Below are positions 34,892-43,343 of a stretch of DNA of 64,000 nt, piece after piece. A program made the translations under genes and the position numbers. The stretch spans positions 186,001 to 250,000 of the forward strand of contig DATAWK010000047.1 in the NCBI GenBank assembly GCA_036267255.1, given 5' to 3'. The notes below the pieces were generated by a model that did no database searches, was not told the DNA's origin, and saw only the letters and a program-made list of their open reading frames with translations. Source of the DNA: DATAWK01 sp036267255. GTDB lineage: Bacteria > Acidobacteriota > Terriglobia > Terriglobales > Acidobacteriaceae. The first letter of the stretch is position 1; each line of letters begins with the position of its first letter.

Positions 34892-35572
34892 ATGCCAAAA
34901 TTGTTTGAGGGTGATGTAGGAAGCATGATCGCGAACAAAGAAAAACTTCTTTCCCAGGTAATTCGTGACCGCCGGGCGACGCCGAGTTTTGATGGCACAC
35001 CGATACCGGATGCTGATCTAAAGAAAATTCTTGATGCCGGATTGCATGCCCCAAGCGGCTACAACATGCAGCCATGGCGCTTTATTGTGGTGCGCAGCCC
35101 GGAACAAAAGAAGCGCTTACGGCTTGCCAGTTTCAATCAGGCAAAGGTTGAGGAAGCTTCTGTTGTCATTGTTGCCTGCGGAGATGCCGATGGCTGGCGT
35201 AGTGGCGATCTGGACGAAATGTTGAGGCTTGGCAAGATAGGCGGTATGTCGGAAAGCTACGCGGAACAGGCCAAGGAGAATATTCCAGGGTACCTGTCCA
35301 ACCATCCCAACATGGCCATGTGGCTGAATCGTCATGTGATGATTGCTTTTACGCATATGCTGTTGATGGCAGAAGCTCTGGGATACGACACTGCCCCGAT
35401 GGAAGGATATGAGCAGGAAAAGGTACGCGAGGTTCTGAAGCTGCCACTGAGTTATCATGTGGTCGCTCTGCTTGGTATCGGCCACATGAAAGGGCCGGAT
35501 AAACCCAATGGTGGACGCTTTGACATGGCTCGCGTCGTCTTTGACGAAGAGTATGGCAAGCACATGCGGTGA
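34892..35572 (+). CDS. Nitroreductase-family FMN oxidoreductase
   Basis: A 226-residue protein of the nitroreductase superfamily, FMN-dependent NAD(P)H oxidoreductases. RRATPSFDGTPIPDADLKKI and LHAPSGYNMQPWRFIVVRSP (51-70) form the FMN phosphate-binding N-terminus, and the C-terminal LGIGHMKGPDKP carries the second FMN loop. The physiological substrate is unknown. An alternative start is the ATG at 34925 (MIANKEKL), which trims 11 residues lying before the conserved domain; ribosome sites do not decide between them. A good terminator follows. Confidence 0.88.
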   Translation: MPKLFEGDVGSMIANKEKLLSQVIRDRRATPSFDGTPIPDADLKKILDAGLHAPSGYNMQPWRFIVVRSPEQKKRLRLASFNQAKVEEASVVIVACGDADGWRSGDLDEMLRLGKIGGMSESYAEQAKENIPGYLSNHPNMAMWLNRHVMIAFTHMLLMAEALGYDTAPMEGYEQEKVREVLKLPLSYHVVALLGIGHMKGPDKPNGGRFDMARVVFDEEYGKHMR

Positions 35573-35600
35573 GCGCATCCCCCGACCGATGCATCGACAC

Positions 35601-35627
35601 CGGCGCAGTTTCAACTGCGCCGTTTTT
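35601..35627 (+). terminator. Rho-independent terminator after the nitroreductase gene
   Basis: CGGCGCAGT (35601-35609), loop TTCA, ACTGCGCCG (35614-35622), then TTTTT. A perfect 9-bp stem. Confidence 0.9.
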
Positions 35628-35694
35628 GCGTCTACGATTTGGGGCAACTGCATGGAGCGTGACTTCTTCCCGTGCATAAGGAGTGACTCGCAGC

Positions 35695-36135
35695 GTGTCT
35701 CGTGAATATCCAAAAGCACCCATTGCAGGAGTTGGCGCTGTCATCCTCGCGATCGACAAGCGGCGGGTTGTGCTGATTCGCCGTGGACAAGAACCCCTGA
35801 AGGGGGCATGGTCTCTGCCGGGCGGTGCCGTGGAACTTGGCGAAACTTTACAGGAAGCGATTGTTCGCGAAGTCCTGGAAGAAACTGGATTGATGGTAAA
35901 ACCCATCCGCATTCTCAAAGCCTTTGACCGAATTCATCGCGATAGCGAGGGACAGGTGCGCTATCACTATGTGCTGGTGGATTTTCTTTGCCATGCCTTC
36001 GAAGGGACGTTGTTGGCTGGCAGTGATGCTGCGGAAGTCTGCTGGGCTGATGTCGAGGACCTGGCGCGATTCGCACTTGCGCCGTTGACGGCAGACATAA
36101 TCCGGCAGGGAATCGAAGACATGGAACGCGCTTAG
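35695..36135 (+). CDS. Nudix hydrolase
   Basis: A 146-residue hydrolase of nucleoside diphosphates linked to another group. The Nudix box runs from GGAVELGE to REVLEETGL (about 43-66), with the catalytic glutamates in REVLEE. The N-terminal strand PIAGVGAVILAIDKRRVVLIRRG resembles ADP-ribose pyrophosphatase or MutT-like subfamilies, but no specificity motif is decisive. I chose the GTG at 35695: AAGGAG lies 11 bp upstream, whereas it would touch the GTG four codons earlier. Confidence 0.9.
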   Translation: MSREYPKAPIAGVGAVILAIDKRRVVLIRRGQEPLKGAWSLPGGAVELGETLQEAIVREVLEETGLMVKPIRILKAFDRIHRDSEGQVRYHYVLVDFLCHAFEGTLLAGSDAAEVCWADVEDLARFALAPLTADIIRQGIEDMERA

Positions 36136-36221
36136 CGGCAACTCCCGCAAGACAACGCCATACCATTCCAGCGCCAATGCCGCATTGCTGTAGTATGTGA
36201 AAATGTACGGGGACAATTGTT

Positions 36222-37220
36222 ATGGGAATGTTAAAAAGCGCGCTCGAGACACCCGTTCCAGTAGCCTCCAATCATTTGTCGGAACTGTGGCGCGCCGTCA
36301 AGTATCTCGGAATCGGGATGTTGCTTGTTTTGATCGTCTTTGGCGTTGCGTTTTATGCGCGACCTTTATGGATCGCCGACATGGGCATTGATATGGGCCT
36401 TACGGTCGATGGCATTCATAGTGAATATGCGCAGGTCGGACCTTATCGCGTGCATTATTACGTTGGTGGCCATGGAACGCCGCTGCTCCTGATCCATGGA
36501 CTCGGCTCACGTTCGGAGGACTGGGCAATTGCCATGCCGATGTTTGCACGAAGCGGTTTTCGTGTTTATGCAATTGATTTGCTTGGCTGCGGAAGAACGG
36601 ACCATCCGGATATCGAGTATTCCGTACAGCAACAAGCGGACATGGTTCACCAGTTTCTCAACGTGATGCATATCCAACGAGCCGACGTTGCCGGATGGTC
36701 TTTAGGCGGATGGATTGCTTTGAAGCTGGCTCAGGACTATCCGCAGATGGTGCAACGGTTGGTGCTCTACGATAGTGCCGGATTGGTTTTTCATGCGAAA
36801 TTTGGGCCCGATGTGTTTACTCCAAAGAACAAAGCCCAACTGATGCGGCTATACGGTTTGCTGACGCCCCATCCGAAAGAACTCCCAAATTTTGTGGCGC
36901 AGGACATCCTGCGCAGGCTCAGCAAAAACTATTGGGTGATTGACCGGACAGTAGCGTCCGGCTTGCGCGGCAAAGACCTGATGACGGGCAAATTGGATAG
37001 CATCCATGTGCCGGTGCTGATCGCGTGGGGCGCCGAGGATGCTTTAATTCCGCCCGACACGGCAATCGAGATGCATCGGCAGATACCGCAGTCCGTCCTG
37101 GAGTTCTACGCAGGCTGCGGGCACATTGCGCCAGCGCAATGTGCCGATCGCGTGATTCCGAATACGGTGAAATTCTTACAGAGCAGGCCGCCGATGGCGG
37201 GTGACACCTTGAACTATTAG
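36222..37220 (+). CDS. Membrane-anchored alpha/beta hydrolase
   Basis: A 332-residue alpha/beta-fold hydrolase with one N-terminal transmembrane helix (about 29-49), suggesting a periplasm-facing anchored enzyme. The catalytic triad can be read as Ser160 in GWSLGG, Asp273 in GAEDALIPP and His301 in GCGHIAP. LLIHGLGSRSEDW (89-101) gives the oxyanion strand. Likely an esterase, lipase or related hydrolase; substrate unknown. ATG start with GGGGA upstream. Convergent with ubiX. Confidence 0.88.
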   Translation: MGMLKSALETPVPVASNHLSELWRAVKYLGIGMLLVLIVFGVAFYARPLWIADMGIDMGLTVDGIHSEYAQVGPYRVHYYVGGHGTPLLLIHGLGSRSEDWAIAMPMFARSGFRVYAIDLLGCGRTDHPDIEYSVQQQADMVHQFLNVMHIQRADVAGWSLGGWIALKLAQDYPQMVQRLVLYDSAGLVFHAKFGPDVFTPKNKAQLMRLYGLLTPHPKELPNFVAQDILRRLSKNYWVIDRTVASGLRGKDLMTGKLDSIHVPVLIAWGAEDALIPPDTAIEMHRQIPQSVLEFYAGCGHIAPAQCADRVIPNTVKFLQSRPPMAGDTLNY

Positions 37221-37257
37221 CCGGGGACCGTTGCGGCGATGCAGTAGATCAATCCTG

Positions 37258-37860
37258 CTAGCTTTTCCCCATCCATTGGTAGGCGCCTGCCTGCGGAAGG
37301 CCGATATGAGCCAGCACGCGAGAAACAAACTGGCGCGCCATATCCTGTGAATCCACTGGATGGGTGTAGAAGGCCGGGATAACGGGAAAGATCGTCGCTC
37401 CCGCATCGGCAGCAAGCTGCATATTGCGCAGATGAATTTTATTGAAGGGAGTTTCCCGCACGCACAGAATCAGCGGGCGCCGTTCCTTCAGACAGACATC
37501 AGCAGCACGTTCGATCAAATTATCGGCCATGCCGTTCGCAATTCCAGCCAGTGTTCCCATGCTGCAGGGAAGCACAATCATGCCATCGACGGGGTAGCTG
37601 CCGCTGGCAATTGCGGCTCCGATATCCGACTCTGTGTGCTGCGTAATCTTTTCGCCGGGCGCGCCAAGCAGCTGTTGCACCAGGTCATTTCGCCCGTTTA
37701 GATGCAATTCCTCAGCGAGCACTCGTAGAGAATGTTCCGAGGGAATAAAATGCACACGGGTGATGCGCGCATCGTCCTGCAGCATGCGCAGCAATTCCCG
37801 CGCCAATATTGCGCCGCTGGCGCCGGTGAGTGCAACCGTTAAGACTTTCCCTGTACTCAT
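37258..37860 (-). CDS. ubiX: Flavin prenyltransferase UbiX
   Basis: Makes prenylated FMN, the cofactor of UbiD-type decarboxylases, from FMN and dimethylallyl phosphate. The 200 residues begin with VALTGASGAILARELL and contain VLPCSMGTLAGIANGMADNLIERA split over a long helix, then RPLILCVRETPFNKIHLRNM, all diagnostic for UbiX/Pad1. No ubiD is in the window. In menaquinone users UbiX/UbiD act in quinone synthesis, which fits the ubiE/menG gene further on. It is 57 bp downstream of purB on the same strand. Confidence 0.94.
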   Translation of the reverse strand: MSTGKVLTVALTGASGAILARELLRMLQDDARITRVHFIPSEHSLRVLAEELHLNGRNDLVQQLLGAPGEKITQHTESDIGAAIASGSYPVDGMIVLPCSMGTLAGIANGMADNLIERAADVCLKERRPLILCVRETPFNKIHLRNMQLAADAGATIFPVIPAFYTHPVDSQDMARQFVSRVLAHIGLPQAGAYQWMGKS

Positions 37861-37917
37861 GTCACAATCTCGAACAATCCCAATTGATGTTTCGTATCGC
37901 TTACAAAATGTACAGCT

Positions 37918-39219
37918 TCAATTCGCTTCCTGCAGTACGCGGGCAAAAATGGCGTCCACATTGGCCAACTGTCGATGCAGATCGAAGACACGCTGCAATA
38001 CTTTCGGTTTCAGCAATTGCGCAATCTCCGGATCGTTGCCGACCAACTCGCGGAAATTCAGCTCTTCCTTCCAGGCATGCATGGCGTGTTTCTGTACCAG
38101 GCGATAGGCATCTTCGCGTTGCATGCCAGCCTCGGCCAGATCCAGCAGCAATTGGCCGGAGAAAATCAGGCCTCCGGTAGATTCCAGGTTGCGCAGCATG
38201 CGTTGCGGATAGACCAGTAATTTTTCAATCAGCGTCGCTGTCTTGTTCAACAGATAATCCGCCAGGATGGTGGAGTCTGGCAGAATGATGCGTTCAACAG
38301 AAGAATGAGAAATGTCCCGCTCATGCCAAAGCGGGATATTCTCCAGCGCCGGCTGGACATTGCCGCGGATGACGCGCGCCAGACCGCTGATCTGTTCGCA
38401 TGTGATCGGATTGCGCTTATGCGGCATAGCGGAAGAGCCTTTTTGTTTTTCTGAGAAGAATTCTTCTGCCTCGCGGACTTCGGTCCGTTGCAAGTGACGT
38501 ATCTCGACGGCAATCTTATCGAGAGTCGACGCAAGGATTGCGAGCGTGGAAATATACGCAGCATGCCGGTCGCGTTGGATCACCTGCGTGGCGATCGGGG
38601 CCGGGGTCAATCCAAGCCGCTCGCAGATTTTTGCTTCATGTTCCGGCTTCAGATGGCCAAAGGTCCCGACGGCGCCGGAAAGCTTGCCGATGCGCATGTC
38701 TTCTGCGGCAGCGTCAAAGCGCTTCAGGTTGCGCTGCATTTCGGCATACCAGTTGAGCAGCTTTAGACCGAAGGTTGTTGGCTCTGCATGAACACCGTGG
38801 GTACGGCCGATGGTTGGGGTGTGACGGAATTCAATGGCGCGGTTACGCAAGACCTCAAGCAAACGCAGGATATCTTTGCGTAGGATTGCCGATGCATCCT
38901 TCACCTGGAGCGCCTGGGCCGTATCGACAACGTCGTTCGATGTGAGTCCGTAATGCAGCCAGCGGGATTCCGGGCCGATTTTTTCCGCGACGGCGGTTGT
39001 AAATGCAATCACATCGTGACGAACTTCGACTTCAATCTGCTGGATACGCGCCAGATCAAAACCGCCCTTCTCCCGGATGGCGCGTGCGGCTTCGACAGGA
39101 ACAATGCCGAATTCCGCCAGGGTCTCCGAAGCAGCGGTTTCTACCGCGAGCCACATGCGGTATTTATTTTCTTCTTCCCAGATGCGGCCCATATCGGGCC
39201 GGGTGTATCGCGCGATCAC
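37918..39219 (-). CDS. purB: Adenylosuccinate lyase
   Basis: Splits adenylosuccinate and SAICAR, two steps of purine synthesis. The 433-residue protein belongs to the fumarase/aspartase superfamily; the signature loop is GSSAMPHKRNP (261-271) with catalytic Ser263 region, and the histidine motif is TIGRTHGVHAEPT (136-148). The start is a GTG at 39219 with GAGGAG 5 bp upstream. Length is typical of the short bacterial form. ubiX follows, and a glutaredoxin gene precedes it by 68 bp. Confidence 0.96.
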   Translation of the reverse strand: MIARYTRPDMGRIWEEENKYRMWLAVETAASETLAEFGIVPVEAARAIREKGGFDLARIQQIEVEVRHDVIAFTTAVAEKIGPESRWLHYGLTSNDVVDTAQALQVKDASAILRKDILRLLEVLRNRAIEFRHTPTIGRTHGVHAEPTTFGLKLLNWYAEMQRNLKRFDAAAEDMRIGKLSGAVGTFGHLKPEHEAKICERLGLTPAPIATQVIQRDRHAAYISTLAILASTLDKIAVEIRHLQRTEVREAEEFFSEKQKGSSAMPHKRNPITCEQISGLARVIRGNVQPALENIPLWHERDISHSSVERIILPDSTILADYLLNKTATLIEKLLVYPQRMLRNLESTGGLIFSGQLLLDLAEAGMQREDAYRLVQKHAMHAWKEELNFRELVGNDPEIAQLLKPKVLQRVFDLHRQLANVDAIFARVLQEAN

Positions 39220-39287
39220 AAGAACTCCTCAACAAAAAGTACTGGCAACTGTTTCAAAACAGAGAAAGAGCAATGGGTACGCAGAGC

Positions 39288-39548
39288 TTAATCTTTCTGC
39301 GCTACGCCAAACAGCTCTGCCATCTCCTGATGCAGAAAGCCGTGGCCGGGACGATAGGGTTGCACCCATCGGCCATTCACCACAAATTGTGGGATGGCGT
39401 GCTTGCCAACGTTGGCCAGCACGGTATCGGCAGCCCCCGGAGTGGCCTCGATGTCGATCTCAGAATACGGGATTTGGTGCTGATCCAGAAAACGCTTGGC
39501 CGTGCGGCAGTCGCGGCACCAGGCAGCGGTATATAGCAGGACTTCCAT
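39288..39548 (-). CDS. Glutaredoxin-like protein
   Basis: An 86-residue thioredoxin-fold protein. The active site is AWCRDC (Cys11 and Cys14), a CxxC more like mycoredoxin/NrdH types than classical CPYC, and the cis-proline motif is HAIPQFVVNG (Pro53). Probably reduces disulfides or mixed disulfides in the cytoplasm. It starts with ATG at 39548. It lies 24 bp downstream of the large membrane protein and upstream of purB. Confidence 0.88.
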   Translation of the reverse strand: MEVLLYTAAWCRDCRTAKRFLDQHQIPYSEIDIEATPGAADTVLANVGKHAIPQFVVNGRWVQPYRPGHGFLHQEMAELFGVAQKD

Positions 39549-39572
39549 ACCTCTATGGTAACTGCGAATGCC

Positions 39573-41162
39573 CTAGGGGGTCTTTTTGAGCTGTGCCGTT
39601 TCTGTTGAAAGCTGGCAGACGCGAACCAAAGCATTCTGATAGGGGCATGGCAGATTGGTTGGCCGGGAGGTAGAGAGCACGACCCAATCGACGTGATAGG
39701 GCGCCAGGCGCTGCGCGCGTTCCTGGTCAGACCACCGGCTCCAATGGTCCTCCAGTGTCGCCTCTGCGAACCATTCCGGGGCGATTTTCGGATCGATGGC
39801 TGCAACGCCGCCGTCCTTGCTCCAATCGGGAAGCGCGCTGCGTTCGGCAGCGGCACGGAAGCCAAGGGTGCTTTCGTGGGGCAGCGACTGGTATCGCGGA
39901 TCAAGGGCAAAAAAAGAATTGTCCGGCGTATTGCCCCGAATCCACAGAAAGGCCTGTTCCCAGGGGTTCTGTGGTGTGGACCAGGGCCACTCTACGTGAG
40001 CGAGGTCGGGATAGGTACGAATCTGCACGGTCAGCATGATGGCAGCAACGGTCCCGAAGCAGAGAATCCATGCCACGGTATGGCGGCGAAGCAGGAATTG
40101 TCCCAGCACGCTTCCCAGCACCAGAAAGAAGATGAGATAGATAAGGTGGAAGGCACGGAGCGGTTGCAAGCTGGCCAACTGGAAGGGGCCGCTGGTATGC
40201 ACAAAGAGAGCGGAAAATACCACGGCGCCTGCGCCAACATAAACGGAGGTGGCGCTGACATTGCTGCAATTGCAATTCAGGCTGAAATTGCGGCGCGCGC
40301 AGAAGATCCAGGCGGCAGCCAGGGGAGGAAAGAGTCCGAACACTTCATACCACGCCCAGTGGTTCAGAAAGAAATACGACCGGCTGAGGGCGGCAGCGCG
40401 ATAGCCGGCGGATGCATGCTGCAGCACAGCTAAATGCATGACGAAGAACGCCCCGGCAAATATCAACAGAGTAAGGCCAGTGAGCCAGCGCCAACGCTGA
40501 TCTCGTATCAGCCAAAAGACGGCCACATACGCTACGGCATAGGCACCCATCAACGGATGCAACAGAACAGCCAGCAACAGGCAAAGAACTGTAGGAAGGG
40601 GTCTTCGTTGCAAGGCAAATACAAGGGCAAAAAGGATGACGGGCGTAGAGAAAGATCGAGCCGTCAGATACGGGTCCATAAAGAAGAGCGCAGAACCGGC
40701 CACGGGCAGCGTCATTGTGACGGCAAGAAGGGTCGTTGCGCCCCATCGCGCCTCAGAGCGTGCAAATAACTGGCAGGACAAGCGCCAACAGGCCAATAGC
40801 GTGAGCCACAGAGAAAATATGTACGTTGCAAACAGGGCTGGAAGCAAAGGCGCATGCGTCAGGCGCACAATCCACCCCAATCCTACAGAGAATAACGAGT
40901 GTTGCAGGTGGGGAAGGATGTATTCCGAATGCTGCTGAAACAGCGACGGGGAGACAATTTTTTCCACTCCAGCGACATAAATGGCTGCGTCGTCAACGAA
41001 GGGATGGTAGCCCAGAATGAACAGGGCTCCGATGGTAAGCCCAAGAATGCGGACCCAGGGTTGTTTCAGGAATTGCGCTATCGGAGTAGCGGCCGCAACT
41101 TGGCCACGGAGACTGTCATCTGCGCGAACCGGTTCGAGCACTGCGGTGGTGGGGATTGTCAC
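39573..41162 (-). CDS. Large polytopic membrane protein of unknown function
   Basis: A 529-residue protein with about ten to twelve hydrophobic helices between residues 38 and 390, and a soluble C-terminal domain of about 140 residues that includes EQAFLWIRGNTPDNSFFALDP. The N-terminal part with HPFVDDAAIYVAGVEKI and MDPYLTARSFSTP recalls the acidobacterial membrane family I associate with DUF6798, distantly like GT-C glycosyltransferase-type membrane proteins; this is from memory and tentative. The start is a GTG at 41162 without a clear ribosome site. Function unknown. Confidence 0.7.
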   Translation of the reverse strand: MTIPTTAVLEPVRADDSLRGQVAAATPIAQFLKQPWVRILGLTIGALFILGYHPFVDDAAIYVAGVEKIVSPSLFQQHSEYILPHLQHSLFSVGLGWIVRLTHAPLLPALFATYIFSLWLTLLACWRLSCQLFARSEARWGATTLLAVTMTLPVAGSALFFMDPYLTARSFSTPVILFALVFALQRRPLPTVLCLLLAVLLHPLMGAYAVAYVAVFWLIRDQRWRWLTGLTLLIFAGAFFVMHLAVLQHASAGYRAAALSRSYFFLNHWAWYEVFGLFPPLAAAWIFCARRNFSLNCNCSNVSATSVYVGAGAVVFSALFVHTSGPFQLASLQPLRAFHLIYLIFFLVLGSVLGQFLLRRHTVAWILCFGTVAAIMLTVQIRTYPDLAHVEWPWSTPQNPWEQAFLWIRGNTPDNSFFALDPRYQSLPHESTLGFRAAAERSALPDWSKDGGVAAIDPKIAPEWFAEATLEDHWSRWSDQERAQRLAPYHVDWVVLSTSRPTNLPCPYQNALVRVCQLSTETAQLKKTP

Positions 41163-41422
41163 AATCAGTCGAAAACATCCTTTGACATGGGAACACTATT
41201 TTGACGAGCCAGCGCGCTCTTTCGGTAGCCGCATGGGTGCTTGCCATGAGTGTAGACAGCTGTTCGGATACAAAAGTTTCGGACGTTACCTGGATGTCGC
41301 CTTAGCGTACCGAAAACTATGCAGCCAAGTCTATACATAACTTAAGGCAATTCCCTGCGGCATCAGCAAAGGGCCTCAGAGCGATTTAGAGTGATCCGGC
41401 CAAGGCCATGCGTGGCAGGTAT

Positions 41423-43030
41423 TTAATTGGTGGCTGCTTGTGCGCTGGCCTTGAGTGCCAGCGTTTTCTTCGCAGTATCTTCCAGCGCCAGCGCCTGCGG
41501 CATCAGAGTGATTGCCTTGTTGATCATGGGATCCCATGCTGCACGGATCTTCAGGCCTTCCTCCTGGCCGAACTGCGAGGTAAAGAGCTCGCTCTTGATG
41601 CTCATGTCAATCCAGTCGCGTACACCGTTAATATCCTGATCGGTGTAGGGAATCTGTTGTTTGGTGAGGAATTGTTTGAACACCTTGATCACGTCATCAT
41701 CCACCTTGAAGTCGCGCGTGATGGTGCGATCAGCAAGATAGAATTTTGCGAAGTCAAAGAACACCAGATGCTGCAGCAAAACATCCTGGAAGTGGTTCGA
41801 CTTTGGTGTCTCGATCTTTACATCCGGCGTGATGCCTCCACCACCGTATACGGTGCGGCCAGAATCGGTCAGTCTGACCTCGCGGTTGGCATCGCTCTGT
41901 GGCTGGTCACCACTGTTGGTGTAGTAGTCGTACAACGAGATACCGTTGTAATTCCGTTGAATCAGGCGTCCGCTCGGCGTGTAGTAATGATACGTTGTCA
42001 GTGCCAGCCCAGTGCCTTCCGATAGAGGATATACGGTCTGAACCAGGCCTTTGCCGAAGGTGGTTTCGCCGGCGATAAGGCCGCGATCATGGTCCTGCAA
42101 CGCACCTGAGACAATCTCTGCAGCCGAAGCGGTTCCGCGGTTGACCAGCACGACGATAGGGAAGCCATCGCTGGTGTTCGTACGCGGTGCACGATAGATC
42201 TGCTCGGGGAAAGAGCGGCCCTTCTGCGAAACGATGATTTGTCCTTTTTGCAGAAAGTCTCCGGCGACAGAGACGGCTTCACTCAACAGGCCTCCGGGAT
42301 TGCCGCGCAAATCGAGCACCAGGCCCTGCATGCTGCCCAGACGCTGCAAAGCATCGGCTACTTCATGCCCTGTGGTTTCCTGGAAATTTGTAATGTGCAT
42401 GTAGCCGATGCCTGGGCGAATTTCAAAGGCCAGATCCACGCTGTTGCGCGGAATCTCATCTCGGACCAGGTTGAACACAAGGGGCTTCGGCGCGCCTTCC
42501 CGTCCAATTGTGATCTCGACGGGTGTGCCCTTGGGTCCTTTCAACGTATTGGCAACATCGATGCTGGTCATCTTCGCGGCGGATTTTCCGTTGATGCCAA
42601 GAATGACATCGCCCGGACGAATACCAGCTTTATACGACGGTGTGCCTTCAAAAGGGGCGACCACAACGACCTTGTCACCCTGCTGCATAATCTGCATCCC
42701 AACGCCGTAATATTTGCCGTGCTCGTCAACCTTCATCTGGGCGAAGGCTTTTGGATCAAAGAAATTGGAGTGGGGGTCGAGCACGTGCAGCATGTCCGGG
42801 ATGGCGCTGTCATAAATGGCAGCGTCAATTCTTTCCGTGGTCAACGGCTCTGCATAGTTCTGCGCGATCACGCTGTATGTGTTGGTGAATTGTTTTAAGT
42901 TGTCACGCAGCGAGGACTCGTCGCTGTCCGACTGCGCCCCGGCGTTTCTGCTAAAGAGCGCACCGGCTAAACCGCAGGCGGCCAGGAACACGATAAGAAG
43001 AAAGAGGGAGCGTCTGGAACGCGGATTCAT
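41423..43030 (-). CDS. S41-family carboxyl-terminal processing protease
   Basis: A 535-residue periplasmic protease with an N-terminal signal or anchor (about 8-32). Order: N-terminal helical domain, PDZ domain (about 105-180, GVGMQIMQQ to GPKGTPVEI), then the S41 catalytic domain with the Ser302-Lys327 dyad in GTASAAEIVSGAL and GETTFGKGLVQ. CTPs trim C-termini of envelope proteins. Residues 370-400 contain a typical ITPDV strand after the core. The ~110-residue C-terminal part is helical. Divergent from the SurA-like gene across 313 bp. Confidence 0.93.
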   Translation of the reverse strand: MNPRSRRSLFLLIVFLAACGLAGALFSRNAGAQSDSDESSLRDNLKQFTNTYSVIAQNYAEPLTTERIDAAIYDSAIPDMLHVLDPHSNFFDPKAFAQMKVDEHGKYYGVGMQIMQQGDKVVVVAPFEGTPSYKAGIRPGDVILGINGKSAAKMTSIDVANTLKGPKGTPVEITIGREGAPKPLVFNLVRDEIPRNSVDLAFEIRPGIGYMHITNFQETTGHEVADALQRLGSMQGLVLDLRGNPGGLLSEAVSVAGDFLQKGQIIVSQKGRSFPEQIYRAPRTNTSDGFPIVVLVNRGTASAAEIVSGALQDHDRGLIAGETTFGKGLVQTVYPLSEGTGLALTTYHYYTPSGRLIQRNYNGISLYDYYTNSGDQPQSDANREVRLTDSGRTVYGGGGITPDVKIETPKSNHFQDVLLQHLVFFDFAKFYLADRTITRDFKVDDDVIKVFKQFLTKQQIPYTDQDINGVRDWIDMSIKSELFTSQFGQEEGLKIRAAWDPMINKAITLMPQALALEDTAKKTLALKASAQAATN

Positions 43031-43343
43031 GAACCGAAGGGTCCTCGTGACTCACTGAGTGCGAAGGCAGACAGCATCCGGTGAAACAGAGCGCGGGTTG
43101 CGCCTGACTTTGCCCCCTCAGTGTAGCACCGTAGATAGGAGTCCCGCTTCCGGAGAGGAAAGAAGATTTATATGCAACGGATAAAGCGAGGAAACTCTGA
43201 CGCGAAATATGAGTAGAATGAAGAGCAAAGGAATCGGTCTGAACTATGCAGCGCATGGCAGCGCCAAGGTGCCCGCCAGAATGCGCTGAGCCAGCTTTGC
43301 AGTAAGCCTGGCTGACAGGCCGTAAAACATAGAGCCGATAACG
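43031..43343. other. 313-bp divergent intergenic region
   Basis: Lies between the starts of the S41 protease and the SurA-like isomerase and must hold both promoters. I could not find a convincing -35/-10 pair on either strand. A small ACTCA-C-TGAGT palindrome (near 43048-43058) is the only symmetry noticed. Confidence 0.5.
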